A stretch of 64,000 bases of DNA, from contig JAPTHN010000011.1 of assembly GCA_026936325.1 (NCBI GenBank), positions 32,584,629-32,648,628 on the forward strand, read 5' to 3'. Position 1 is the stretch's first letter, and each line of letters begins with the position of its first letter. This document shows, one piece after another, positions 48,372 to 60,904 of the stretch. Made by a program: the position numbers and the translations under genes. Under the pieces are notes generated by a model. That model had not been told where the DNA came from. It did no database searches and worked only from the letters and a program-made list of their open reading frames with translations. The DNA is from Platynereis dumerilii. Its lineage: Eukaryota > Annelida > Polychaeta > Phyllodocida > Nereididae.

Positions 48372-51300
48372 TAACATAGGAACATTGGAACACGGGGCAC
48401 AAAGGGAGGGGGTTTACTTGGTTCCAGAAAAGTTAGGCTATATAATTGGTGGTGCTATCAAATCTTGTAAATTTCCACCTTAATGCTTCCATTGTTTTAT
48501 TGGCAAAATACAGCTACATGCAGAGGTTCAGTGAGAGACAGATAGTTTTCCTACTACTCAACTAAATTGAAAGGGGTTCAATCCAAATCATTCTCTAGAC
48601 AAACCAGAAACAATCAGTGCTTGTATGAGATAAACAGAAAAGCAACATTGTCTGGCATGTTTTGGTCTTGGAGCATGGGAACGTACGTTACCAAACGGTA
48701 AATGGGTGTTCACATTTTCCTGGCAACAGTACCAGACACTTTAAAAGAGTGCAACCGTTTTGTTTACTGATGTATTTGGAAAAAGTCCAGTTTGTTCAGG
48801 GTAAATATCATGTCTCTTCATTCTTTCATTGACTTATGTTTTTGTGGTTTCATATGTGCATTGGATTTTGGGAAATTTATGTTGAACAGTTGAATTATAC
48901 CACCCAGAGAAGTGAATTATACTCTCAGAGAGTTAAAGAGTCCATTGGTTTGGAGAATGGAGATGCATTATACTCAAATTCTTGCACCACGCAAAATTAA
49001 ACAAGTACAGACAAATCTGAATCGATCATTTGTATGATGTGGTACACATTGACATTAACTATGCAATAAAAGCCAGTCAACTCGTTTTCAACCACAATAC
49101 AAGAAATTATCTTTTTTTTCTTTCTTTTTTTTATTGACGGCAAATATCATATTTGATATAATGTTCATATCCATCATAAGTACGTCAGACAACATTATCA
49201 ATGTGTGCTTCCATGAAGGGCATGACATGTGAATGAATTGAAACAATGCAGATTTATGGGAAATCCTTGAGCTGGAAAGGGGGCTCTGTGATTAAGTTTC
49301 AATGATACTGGGAAACTCAATCAACCAGTGAAGGCCAAGTGAGAAATTGCATGTGGGGATATTAATCAACTTAAATTGAAAAATGAAACCCAGAAATCAG
49401 GTTATATCATGACTTATTTCTGCATAGTCATGGGAGTCCTTTTTTTGCGATGTTCATTGCAGAGGTTGTTAGGGACAGGCGTATCTGGAAATAACCGGGG
49501 TGGGGGTTATTTATTACATGGGGTGAATACCCGGCCCGCCATGGCATTTCATATCTCTTCCATGTTATTTTTTTCTTTTTATCTTGGCTAAAAACAACAG
49601 GCAAATTAGCTCAAGTAATTTCTCACTAAATCATGACTCAAAATTCAGCTTTAGAGTGTGGTGGGGCTGGATTAAACAGAAGGCCAGGTTTTATTTACTT
49701 TAAGAACATTTCTGAAGCCAGTCCCAAATTATGTTGTTTTTGTGATGATTCAGACAATTAGATAATGATAATTGATAAAGCAATGTGACTTCCTGTAAAA
49801 TACGGTATCAACCCTAATTTAATTTGCTGCTCATGTAATCTTTATGAGTTAATGAAACGTCTAATTAGCAGTTGTTTCAGTGGGAACATAAGATCACCTG
49901 ATTACCAAGCTAACTTATTTACATTTAGCAGAATGAATACTAATTAAATTTAATTATTTGATTTCATCATCGTGACTTGATGTTTCCGGATGCAATTTCC
50001 TTTTTGAGCACACTAAGATCATTGTCTCCTGTTGGGCTGCTGAACTTGTTGTCTTAATGGCTTAAAACATTTCGGAGCCTATTTAGCAGATCAATTTTGA
50101 AGAACACAACCAGTTCAGTAAAGCTTGTGCTTGTTCACTGTCCTTCAGACCTTCTGCATGAATCAATTTCAAAATCCTTCAAATTTGGCTTCATGTGGTG
50201 TACATAATGACTTGAGAGCCTATCAAATCGTGTTCCCTATGTTTCTGTCAAGACATCCTGTATCACATTACTCAAATCACATAAACAAACCGAGGAGAAT
50301 ATAAAGAAAAGGAACAAGAAGAAATTTGTTTATTTTGGAGAGTATCAGTGCAACTGCGGTGGATGATGAAGAGAAAATTAAATGTGGCTCTGGTTTCCTT
50401 TTTGAATCATTGATACACGCCAGCTTTCTGCTCTTTTCTCATTTGTTGCCTTTTGCCAATCCTTCGAATTAAATGACACATTTATCATTCCATTATGTTA
50501 TGAGCCTTGGGGATTGTCTTGACTTCTTCCTTTCTGTCATCTATTAAAAGTTCCACAGTGTGACACAGCCAAGTTCACTTTATGACTGAACCAACAAGGT
50601 CAGGCAAGTAGGCATGTCTCAGCTTTTATCCTGTTCACAAATAATTACAAGATAGCCTTTTAATTTACTGCAAAAATGCCTTCCTGGTGTAGCGGGGGGG
50701 AGGGGGAGATAGAGTGAGTCGTCAAGATGACATGTTTGCTCTAATTGGTATATGTTCTGAAGAGCACTTGCACATGGCAGTTGAAGTTAATTTTCAATAA
50801 AAGCAGAGATTATACATGTTGATTATAGGGAAAAACAATGTATCAAGTCAGAATTTTTAAAAGTTATAGCAAAATTATGTAAATATCAAAGTAGTTACAG
50901 ACAGATATTATGAGAAAAATTTTCTTTTTTTTTTTAATTGATAACTGAGTTAATTACGTAATTACGACAGGGTCTAAGCAACCCTTGTAATTTTCTGCAA
51001 TATGAAATATCTGATACTTGAAAATATACATACCTACCTAGTTACAATGACATTTATTCAACTTCAGCAATCTCTTTTGACAAGTATGAAATATTCCAGA
51101 AGCTTTTTTCGAGCTCATTACTAGTGTGTCAGGCACCACTGACAGTTTGAATTGGCATTTCCATGAGAGTGGCCATTGGTGAATGGGACCGAATAAAATT
51201 ACATTGTTGATTGACAAGTCAGGGACTTTGCACACTAATGAAATTCAGATTGAAATAGAGGTCAATGGCCGTGCCGATGTCCCACCATATCAGGACAAGT

Positions 51301-51670
51301 CAGACTTCATGCTGGAATTGTGGATGGCAAGTCTATAAGAACATAAAGCTCTCACATGGCCAGCTCAAGAGAATATGCACTTTATTCTCCTTGAGAAAAA
51401 ATACATTAAAAATCATTGTTGAGTATATAGGTAATATCATTGACACATGAACTGTCTTTAAAATAACAAACAGAGAAGTATTTCTAGCACAATTCAACAA
51501 TTGTCCAATGTATTTCTCAGACTCTGCCACCATGAGGCAGTCTGACAGCTTTGTCAGATCCTCATGCGGCCATCGGTAAACTTTTGATACACCAGGAACA
51601 ACTATCGTTGAGTCAGCCAGCTTGTCTGTCATCCAGCCATCCCAAGGAGTTCCTCCAGGGAATGCTATGA
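48372..51670 (-). repeat. Large inverted duplication, right arm
   Basis: This is the reverse complement of 33500-38528 minus the left arm's insertions. 50080-51670 is therefore an inverted copy of the second half of the tandem unit. It preserves the pre-insertion states for the 995-bp element and for the LINE tail. It ends where LINE sequence begins. Confidence 0.9.
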
Positions 51671-52196
51671 GTCTATAGTCCCAATTCACCTTCTTATATA
51701 AAAACTTCGAATTTCCCCCTGAAGCAAAAACTGTGGTGTCGTCTGGAAAGTCACACAACTACAGAATTTTAAGCTTTTAGCAAGGTCATTTGCCAGCACT
51801 ATGTATATCAGAGGACCTAAGACAGATCCTTGTGGTGTACCATAAGACATCAAGAAACTATTTGATACAGTATTTTTATATTTTATAGCAATATGTCTGT
51901 CAATCAGATAGCTCTTAAACCATGAAAGTGCACTTCCTCTTATACCATACAATTCTGATTTATTATACAAAGTGTGATGTTTTATACTGTCAAAGGCTTT
52001 AGACATATCAAGAAAGAGACTTACTGTAATAATTTGTAATGACTCTTATTCATGTTTTCCAAGATATTGCCTGTGAAATCTAAAATAGCATCATTTGTAT
52101 TTTGTCCTTTTCGAAATCCATACTGCCCTTCAGATAGCACTTAACGTTTTTCAAAGAAATTCACTACTCGGATGTGTATCAACTTTTCTCGAATTT
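51670..52196 (-). pseudogene. LINE reverse transcriptase fragment (Jockey/CR1 type)
   Basis: On the minus strand the order is NFFEKR, then LSEGQYGFRKGQNTNDAI, then FLDMSKAFDSIKHHTLYNK (motif A), WFKSYLIDR, YGTPQGSVLGPLIY (motif B) and PDDTTVF (motif C with F-A changed to P). Frames shift at least twice: near 52010-52040 and between KSLKFCSC and the PDD motif. It may be the same family as the C-terminal remnant at 23650, but they do not overlap. Its 3' side abuts tandem-unit sequence without a tail, so it is a rearranged internal fragment. Confidence 0.88.
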
Positions 52197-53345
52197 TTAC
52201 CCTTCGCTGAAGGTATTGTAATCACTTGGGTAAAAATGCTGTCGGTCCGCCGGGCGGGCGGGCAGGCGGGCGGTCGGGCGGCGGGCGGATAGATCGTTTC
52301 CGGCCCAGCACTCGGCCTCTATTGAATGTACGTGGATGAAATTTGGTACACATCTAGCCTGTATGGTCTAGTTGTGCCTTTTGATGATCTGACGAACAGA
52401 TCTTAAATATTTTTTGAAATAATTAACAAAATATATTTTTAAAAAATTTTCGTTTCCGGGCCAAGGCTCGGTCATTATTTCATGTGCATGGATAAAATTT
52501 GGTACACATGTGGCCTATATGGGTCTAGTTGTGCCTTTTGACGGTCTTATTGACCGAGATTCTATACTTTTTGAAAAAAGGGAAAAAATATAAAAACATA
52601 TGATTTTTTGTTTTTTAGGCTAAGACATGGTCACTATTGCAAGTACATGGATAAAGTTTGGTACACATATGGTCAATATGGTCTATTTGTGCCTTTTGAA
52701 AGGTCTGATGGAAAATATCATATACTTTTTGAAATATCAAAAAAATAACAAAAATATATTTTTTGTTTCTGGCCCAACATCCGGTCACTATTCCATATAC
52801 ATGGATGAAGTTTGGTACACATATGGCTTATAATTATGGTCTACTTATGCCTTTCCATGGTCTGACAGATGGCTCTTCTATAGTTTTTGTAATATTGAGA
52901 AAAAAAATGTAAAATATTTTTTTATCATATCGGAGCCAAAACTTGCCCACTATTGCAGTAATGCAATTTTCTGAACAAATCACCTATGGAATTTACGAGT
53001 GCTTTTTCAAGCGCATAACACTTTATGAATCATTGGAAAAACTTCAGAAAATTATAACAGCGTTATATTTTTTGGTTTTCAACGGACACCTCGTAACCTA
53101 TACTTTGTACATGCATGAAACTACACCGTAATATGCTTAGTCTAATAAGGCCTTTCCCTGATTTTACAAATCCTGGCAAGCAGATGGGAAGATGGCAGGG
53201 CAGCGGGCAAATAGAGATAATTGAAGGCCACTACTCAACCGCTATTGCATACCATTAAGCAATTTCGTAAATGCACCAATTTTATGATATTATTGTAATC
53301 TTCTAAAGGTGTTATTCGCTGAAGGTTTGCTGCTGCGCAGCCTTT
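52197..53345. mobile_element. Dispersed element with GC-rich head and 156-bp repeats
   Basis: It is bounded by TTCGCTGAAGGT (about 52204 and 53325). The sequence starts with a GGGC-type run (52249-52290). Four diverged tandem copies of about 156 bp follow, each containing GGTACACAT (52345, 52501, 52660, 52814), a preceding TGGATGAAATTTGG-like phrase and TTGTGCCTTTTGA. The right end has a small hairpin, GCTGCTGCGCAGC. No coding frame is supported. It looks like a non-autonomous interspersed repeat; the class is uncertain. Confidence 0.6.
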
Positions 53346-56300
53346 GTTTGACATTACTGGAAGTAGAGAGACTGGGCGATAGTTTGCTATTTCTGTCTTA
53401 TCTTTACCTTTGTAAAGTGGTTTGTCCGTGAAGACCTAATTATGGCATGTATAGGTTAGCATGTAACTGAATAAACATTGGGAATATGTTATTAAAAAAG
53501 ATAAGCGCTATTGAATAGAGTGTTCAGATTACTTTCTAAGTGAGTTTTAAGCAGTGAAGTTTCATTTGGAATAGAATTATTTTGCCAATTTGGTTATTTC
53601 GTCCTTCTCACTTTCGGAAGTGGCATAATATTACAATGGCTGATAAATCAATTATTTCATTCTTGATGTGATAATTCCTTGCTGTAGCATTAGTGGCATC
53701 TTGTAGGTCTTAGGAATAATTTCTTTGACTTTACTTGGATCCTGCTACTAAAATATTATAATTATATTTCCCTGGTAATGTTATTTCACTATCTGATTGC
53801 AATTTTGGGATTGATGTTGTTCTCAATTATGTCGATATTCAAAGTTAGACATTATGTTTTCCACTTCCCTTTTATTCTGGAATTATTGAATTATTTTTTC
53901 ATGAAACTTTCCTCTGTTGGATGATCGGTCAAACATAAAAATATAACGCATAAATTAATTACTGAACAGAATAGTAGATTAAATTCTGCTGTTTTGATAC
54001 AAACTGCATGGATGGAATTTCTCTCCATATATAGCATTACATAAAAACTTCAGTAACTGTGGACCAATATTTGATTTTATTAGACTTCTGTTTCTTATTG
54101 AAAAAGTTCCTCTTCTCATTATTACAAAATTTTTGCAGGGAAAATCGATTGAAGTTTCTGTAAGACAAATACAATTTTTATTTGATTTTTGAAAATAGAA
54201 GCACAATAAAAGAAAATAAGAAAAATTCATTATTTCCTGATGTAAAAATATGTGATGTTTTCAGCATACAATGTTTCTTCATCCTTCAGGTGGAAATATG
54301 CGAGTGAATTCAGAGAGGCTATTTTCGCTTTGATAGAGTACTGATGATGTCTCTCTGCTTTCACTTTGAAATTGGTTTTCAGTAAAAGTCAAATTATACT
54401 ATTAGATGGAAGAAACCAGTTAAAAGGACGTGGGGGGAGAAGATGTGTTCTTTACAAAATGGCAAATCAGTGAAATCACACTATATATGGTAACAATTAA
54501 GGTAGAAAGCACTCAGGAAGATTTATGTGTCCTAATTAGGTCACTCCCAGGTCATTAGGTCAGTCTAATTGGATCGAGGTCACGTGGACAGCAATGAAAG
54601 AAACGTCAGTCTCTTTAGTGCAAATGGACTTAAGAAGTGGGTCGGTGGGTCATGTTGAAGGAGAAAAAACATTGAAGTCTTTATTCTGTTTCTTTAAAAC
54701 ACAACTATCAGATTATCTGTCTATTTATCCTTTCCCTATCTATCCACCATCTATTTATCTTATTATCTGCATCTATCTGTCACTCATCTGTCAGTCTGAA
54801 AAAAAAACGAGTTTTTCGAACTTTTGATCTTCTGTGTCTGTCATGACATGTCTTTCTATCCATCCATCTGCTGTAGTCAGCCTTTCCCCCACACTTTCCT
54901 GTGAAATGCATTTCAGCCATGTGGATTTATGGGAAATCCTTGAGCAAAATGCTTATTGGGCTGGCACCATTATTACAATGTGACAAGATTATTTCATATA
55001 TGATCATATATAGGTAGAATAATAATTAGTTCATAATTAATATTAACATTAAACAAGGATAATATAACTACCCAAAACTGAGTTTCTGAATCATTTATTT
55101 TTTCATTTGTAAAATGTCAGAGAAGTTGGGTCTTCTTCTGAAAGCTTGATTAGCCTATATATTCTTGTTGATCAAATGAGTTGTGTCACGAAGCAGAAGA
55201 ACTGACCTGATTGACATTTCAAAAATATCCTCAAACTATGAAGTGCTCAGTTACTTTGTAAAAAAAAAGGGGGGGATTTGATATCTAAAGCAAAAGAAAG
55301 TCACACCATTTTATATGTGGGTCAAAATTTGAAAACCTTGAAATTTCAGCTGAAAAAATTTTGAAAATTTTTCGTTCCAGAAATGCCTTTTAAAGTTTGC
55401 GTTGGGTGGGTCAAACAATCAGGTATCACTGCACTTTCATGTCCAAAGGTGGAAATGCCCGGCTGATCTGTACTGAGGTGATAAACATAGCTGTAATGTT
55501 TTTTGATTGTCATTAAAATCACACTTCTAACTACAAAATCCTAACCACTTAGGGCTAAACAATCTATAGCCAATGATTAGGCAAGTTGCTTACACATTTT
55601 GGGCCAAGTTCCAGGTCTCTAGTGCCAATTATTTTTGAGAAACTACATTTGATCGATTAAAATACCAAATATGTGTGTCATTAGCATCATGCCTATAACT
55701 TGAAATCCGTACCACTTAGTGCTGAATAATGAATTACCAACAAATAGGAAAGTGGCTTTTCTGCACACATTGAGCTATATTTTAGGTCTCTATGACCAAT
55801 AGTCATTGAGATAGAACATGTCCTTTAACCAAAAAAATTTACAAAAACACAAAAATACTCTGTTCATCAATAATTTGGATTCTGAATAATAAAGATGATC
55901 TCCACTACTTCCTCCAGTGCCCAGTGTCTTTACTAAACCATATTTCAGATGCTAGACAATGGTAAAATGTTACTGGCACCCCAAATCAGGTTAGTAGTTT
56001 CAGAGAAGCATCAAACTTCTTTACCATGTCAGATGCAAGGAAAATGCAAAAACGTTATGTAATAGTCTGTTGAAATATATATTGATAATATATATTCAAC
56101 TGATTTCAACTCCAGTCACCTACAACAAAATTTTAGTGAGGTAAAGGCAATAAGCCATTTTTGACATGATGCTATAATGACAGCGTGATGCTAATGATAA
56201 TTACAGTAAAATTCTTTGCAGGGACCAATGGAAAACTGGCAGTCTGGCAATATGTGCATGCAATGACCTTATGAACACTAGACACATGTTCACAGTGATT

Positions 56301-57956
56301 TTGGTCCGGAAATATGCAGTCAAAATAGAGTAGCAAAGCGTTTGCTAATGACAAATTGAGATAGGACAACTGACATGCCAACAGAAATACTCTAATATGT
56401 TGGTTTACATAAATGATACAGAGCTACAGATAGTTCAGTTATTTTCTTGAGTTCTCAGACAACATCAGATACAAAGTTTGCTCACGGAATGTGTGTCCCT
56501 TTAATTTTTATTAAGAAACAATTCCTGCGCGATGCTAATGACGCAATATTGGAGACATCGACACAACAACATCCTGCTCTTATACAGAATATTATTTCAG
56601 CTATTGGTGACCAGATTTTAGAAGACTGACAGTCAAGTCTCCATGTATGGAAAAGTTTTATTGAATTAGGATCCTGTACTAGTTATTGTGATATGATCTT
56701 TCAAAGAAAATGTTGTTGGAGACAGGCCATTTTCAGGGGGGTAGGCCACTTCAATGCTATTTTTAGATGGGATAAAAATATTCTGCCGCATATTTTTTGT
56801 GTTAAAAGTTTTGCTAATATCCTTGTCTATGACAAATGACAACAAGAGGTCCTCCATTGGTCTTCCTGCCATCATAAATTATTGTTAAACACCGGAGACA
56901 TGAATTTCAGACTTATCAAATTTTGACCCATCTGTCAGGTATCATTTTCAAATATCGTTGACAAGAACACATTTTGAATTACAAGTTTTACCAACAAGCA
57001 AATCAACCATAATATTAATTTTTCTGTGACGTTTTTCTCAATAGGTCTGTCTCCGTTTGTAGATCTGAATTTATGTACAGGTGGTGTCTCCAAGCAATAG
57101 GAGCTCTGATGGAATCCCCTTTGCCTTTCAGCAAGATGATTGGTGTTGTTGACCAAGCCAAGGAGTCTAATTTAATGAGTGTGTTTGTTGAATGTTTGAT
57201 TGTTTGGGTCAGCTACACTGTATTGATTATGTTCTCAAAACAGCAGTTCAACAAAACAGAGTGTTGTTATCATACAGATTTGGGGATTCTAACATGTTAA
57301 CAATCAGATTATTATTAACTGTTGGTCACAGGATTTCACTTACTTTGCAAACAAACCAGATAATATTTCATCAGGTGGGCTTCCCCAAGACAAAAATAGC
57401 ACTCCTACCTTATGGTTGCACCACCTACTGATAATACCTGTCGTAATCCCCATATGGAGACAGACCTATTCTCTGTAAGGTTTTCCTCTGCAAAAATAAC
57501 TGCCTTTGATATGGATGTTCCATATTTTCAATAGAGATTATTAATGCCTGTAAGTCGGAGGATATTGACCTTTTTAGTGAATCATGCTCAAATATGCTGC
57601 AGGTGGGTTTTTAATCTGCTAGATTATTCCCTATCAACCCATTAAAATTAGGCAGGGCCTTATGAAATGTGCGATTTTTAAGTTTGAGGATAACCATTGC
57701 GCGAGTGACATTGCATCTGCCTTCCATATCATTTCACATTCTCTTGGCATTATTTTGTTCTGTTTTCTTTTCCTGCAGTATTTAGCTTTTGATGATTTTG
57801 GGCACGTAAACAAGCTTAAAAAATGGAAACACGATTAGCAGATGACATAGCCAGATCCATGATATAATGGATATTACCCTAATATCACTATATACTATAT
57901 GGATGGTAAAACGCTTAGCATTCCCTTGGATGACTCCTTTCGGATACGGGTATGTA
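53346..57956. other. Long stretch with no confirmed gene
   Basis: 53570-53870 is an inverted copy of the dispersed repeat at 38860-39180. 54715-54800 is a degenerate CTAT/CATC microsatellite. A fragment near 54910-54945 repeats GGATTTATGGGAAATCCTTG from the palindrome arms. Frames at 56447-56629 (plus) and 56666-57156 (minus) are protein-like in places, but I recognise no family. Confidence 0.45.
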
Positions 57957-58145
57957 TAGTTCCTCTGTGGCCTAATGGTTATATCAAGAGTACTGTACAA
58001 CCACTGGCTCTGAGGGCGTGGGGTTGAAATCCCATTCCGGAACTCTATTTAGTCTGAGCCCATGGGACAATAAATGAAGGCGGGTTGTATCCATTGTTCC
58101 GTGCTGGGGCACGTCAAAGACCCTGGTCATCTCTGAATTAATAGG
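57957..58145 (+). mobile_element. tRNA-derived SINE
   Basis: A-box match TGGCCTAATGG (57968-57978) and B-box-like GGTTGAAATCC (58022-58032), followed by GGCACGTCAAAGACCC (58108), which resembles the end of the Meta-SINE core. The tRNA arms do not fold properly. The 3' end is not marked by a simple tail and may extend toward 58380. Confidence 0.65.
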
Positions 58146-58683
58146 GTATGTACCAGATTTCGAGTCTTAACATCAATCATCAGCATAATTTATGGCAATC
58201 ACCAACACTGGAGGGTGCAGCAGCATGGGAACCTTGGGCAATGTTCCTGTATCCTCTGCCCATGGGCGCTGCTCTGTGGCTGCCCAAAGCTGTATTCAGT
58301 GGAAGGCTCACTACAAATTCCCCGACACCAGGGGACCAATAATAATGTTCACATTAAAATATGTGCAATGTCAAATGCTGTAGCATGACATTGTATAAGA
58401 ATTCCTGGTACAGTTATTTCTTTGAAATTCGCCCTGAACTTGTTTTATACCTGAGAAATATACATATTTATACATGCATGTCAATACTTCTCTTCATCTC
58501 AATGTGATTCGTGTGTGATCTTTCCCTCACGTTCTTGCAGTAAATTCGAATAGCCTTGCATGGGGTTTTTTTTTACTTTTTGCCAAGAGAACAATGCGTC
58601 CTTTGAAATGGTGGCACGTGAAAAAGTTATCAATTGATACATAAGTTATAATAGTAACTATTACATTCCATAATAATTAAGTA

Positions 58684-59500
58684 CCGTAATATGGGGTGAA
58701 TCGGGACAGAATTGGCCGTTTTTCTGTCATAGCATGGTCAAAAATCAATCTAGAAATCAAAATTTCGTGTCAAATTGTGTCTGGACACAAGGTCTAAGAA
58801 CCCCTAGAAGCTTGGAATGATATCTTAAATTCCCAATGCTCAAGGCCCAGAAAACCGCTGTCCCAATTCACCCCATACTTTGGGGTGAATCGGGACAGTC
58901 CATTACTTCCACTATCAATACTCCCTACCTACTTTGAGTGATTTCTACTTGTGAAGGAATACTAGAAAACATGTTCAACATGCCAGAAGAAAAATTTCAG
59001 GAGAATCTGAAATCAATTTCATTGGTAATATGCAGATTTTAAAAAATGTGATAAATGACACAAAACTGTTATAAACTGCAGTTTTCTTCTAATTTTTCTA
59101 GTAATTGATAACTCTGGACTAACTTTATTCCAAATGATGCCACATTAAATATCATTCATCAACAAGCCACGCCTCTACACTCTAACGAAAATTAGTATGG
59201 TTATTTTGGTTAATCCTGAAACTTTGTCATGGACCTGGATCTGAACCCAGGACCAAACATACACAATCCTATATCCAGTCTTTATTTATGGTCTCCTAAA
59301 AACACATTAGATAGATTTTAAAGTTTGCTGCAAGTTTGGTAGCGCTATTATTTATTCTTGAATTGGTACATGCAAAGTTTTGACCAGCTTGTAAAAAGCC
59401 ATTCCTGCAGCGCCAAGTTTAAGGAGCTGCAGCTCCTCACTGCCTGCAGTTAGAAATACAAAATTCTATCACATTGTGCGCTTTTATGTCTACTTAGTTG
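58684..59500 (+). mobile_element. TA-flanked element, truncated copy B
   Basis: It starts with CCGTAATATGGGGTGAAT after TA (58682-58683) and aligns along most of 24475-25406, including the internal hairpin pair of GGGGTGAATCGGGACAG (58858-58900). Similarity ends near ATGTCTACTTA (about 59495); the right terminus is missing. Confidence 0.85.
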
Positions 59501-59728
59501 TTAAATAAGTCTGCTTTCAGTGTGATACTGTTCCTGCTACCTATTGAACTATTTTCTCCTTTTTATCTTTGCAGAGGTCTAACCAAGTAATCTTAGCTTC
59601 CAGAATTTTTGAAGTGTATTTCTGTAAATATCAAAAAACTCCACAAACTGTGTTACTTCTGTATTTATTCGAATTAATTATGATTCGACCTATCGGGAGA
59701 ATCATCTTGTTTTCTTTGATTTTATTAT
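59501..59728. other. Unassigned flank of the Helitron-like element
   Basis: No feature was recognised; it ends in a TTTATTATT run next to the 5' palindrome. Confidence 0.4.
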
Positions 59729-59729
59729 T

Positions 59730-59758
59730 AAACTTCACCTATTACATAGGTGAAGTTT
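59730..59758. repeat. 5' terminal palindrome of element A
   Basis: Thirteen-base perfect arms (AAACTTCACCTAT and its complement) surround TAC. The identical palindrome recurs at 63346-63374. Confidence 0.95.
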
Positions 59759-59869
59759 CTTGTTTTCGTAAATATTATTATTATTATTCCGTACAAAAAT
59801 TTCTTCAAAAAAATCTCAAAAAAATCACATACGGAGTATTACATGACCATATTACACTGACAAAATCGG

Positions 59870-60900
59870 AATGACCTTGACCTATTTTTCAAGGTCACAG
59901 GCCACATCAAAGTCCGTTTTTTCATTTACTTTAAGTGATCATATCACAAAAAGTTACAGGCAAATTTCATTTCCCATTTCAATTACATGTCCTACATGTA
60001 AATTACATAATCTGACCCAATTTCGAGAAAGTAGGTCAAGGTCAATATTTTACAGGTGCCATTTCACTCTCAGAGGTGTCGGTAGGCAAAGTCAGGATCC
60101 GCTAGTCACAGAGTTACAAGCATGACACCAAAAGTTGCCCGAATGACTTACACATTGCGGAAAGGAATGTGGTGATGATGCCATACTTAGTTTTTGAGTT
60201 ACGTAATTTTAAAGATTGACTGCGTCATCAAAACAGGTGACCTTGGGTGTCTCACCTTGAAATATCGATTTTAGGCCATAACAATGTATAGTGAACCCCC
60301 CCAAAGTAGCCCCCAAAACCCCATATCCACCTTCAAATTTGACCTTGACCTCATTTTTCAAGGTCATTTGGCTCTTCAAAGTGCAAAAAGTGCTTATTTT
60401 CAAAAATTCTGAAAATTATGTTTTTTTCAAGATATCACCTTGATATATTATCTCTAGACAGACAATAATATGTGCATTTAGAATATGTAATCCAAAGTCC
60501 TCTATCATTTTACCTTAATTTTCCACAAAATTCCAAATATCGCAAACCGGAGGACGTTGAAAAATGACAAATTATCGCGTTTTTGACATGGAAATATCGA
60601 TTCGAGAGAGTTACAATAATTAATTGATCCCCCCATTTTTGCATCCTGATTCTGAAAATTATATTTGTTTTGACCTAGAAACTTATTTTCAAGGTCAAAT
60701 TCAAGGTCAAACATGATGAAAAATTTTACTATTTTGACATTTGATTTTTTTACACAGGCAAGGAATCAAAATATTGTTACAAAAATGTCACACAAACTTG
60801 CTACAATAGTCTAGAGGCAGCGTATAAATTTTCAAGGTCCTCGGATTAACCTACGTTAGACCGTAAAGGTCACAAGGTCAAAAAATTAGGGAAAAATTAA
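59870..60900. promoter_or_regulatory. Cluster of AAGGTCA half-sites
   Basis: TCAAGGTCA or its reverse complement, or a near match, occurs repeatedly: about 59875, 59888, 60044, 60341, 60357, 60690, 60702, and looser matches at 60236, 60833 and 60868. TCAAGGTCA is the known monomer site of ERR/SF-1-type nuclear receptors. Element B begins with the same cluster. Binding is inference; the motif may simply be a repeated word of the element. Confidence 0.35.
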
Positions 60901-60904
60901 CGAT

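Noticed and set aside
52095-52292. Plus-strand frame through the GC-rich run
   Set aside because: It lies antisense to the LINE fragment and ends in translated GGGC repeats.
56447-57431. Cluster of short frames that might be exons
   Set aside because: The frames alternate strands and overlap, and no domain motif or consistent splice pattern could be identified.
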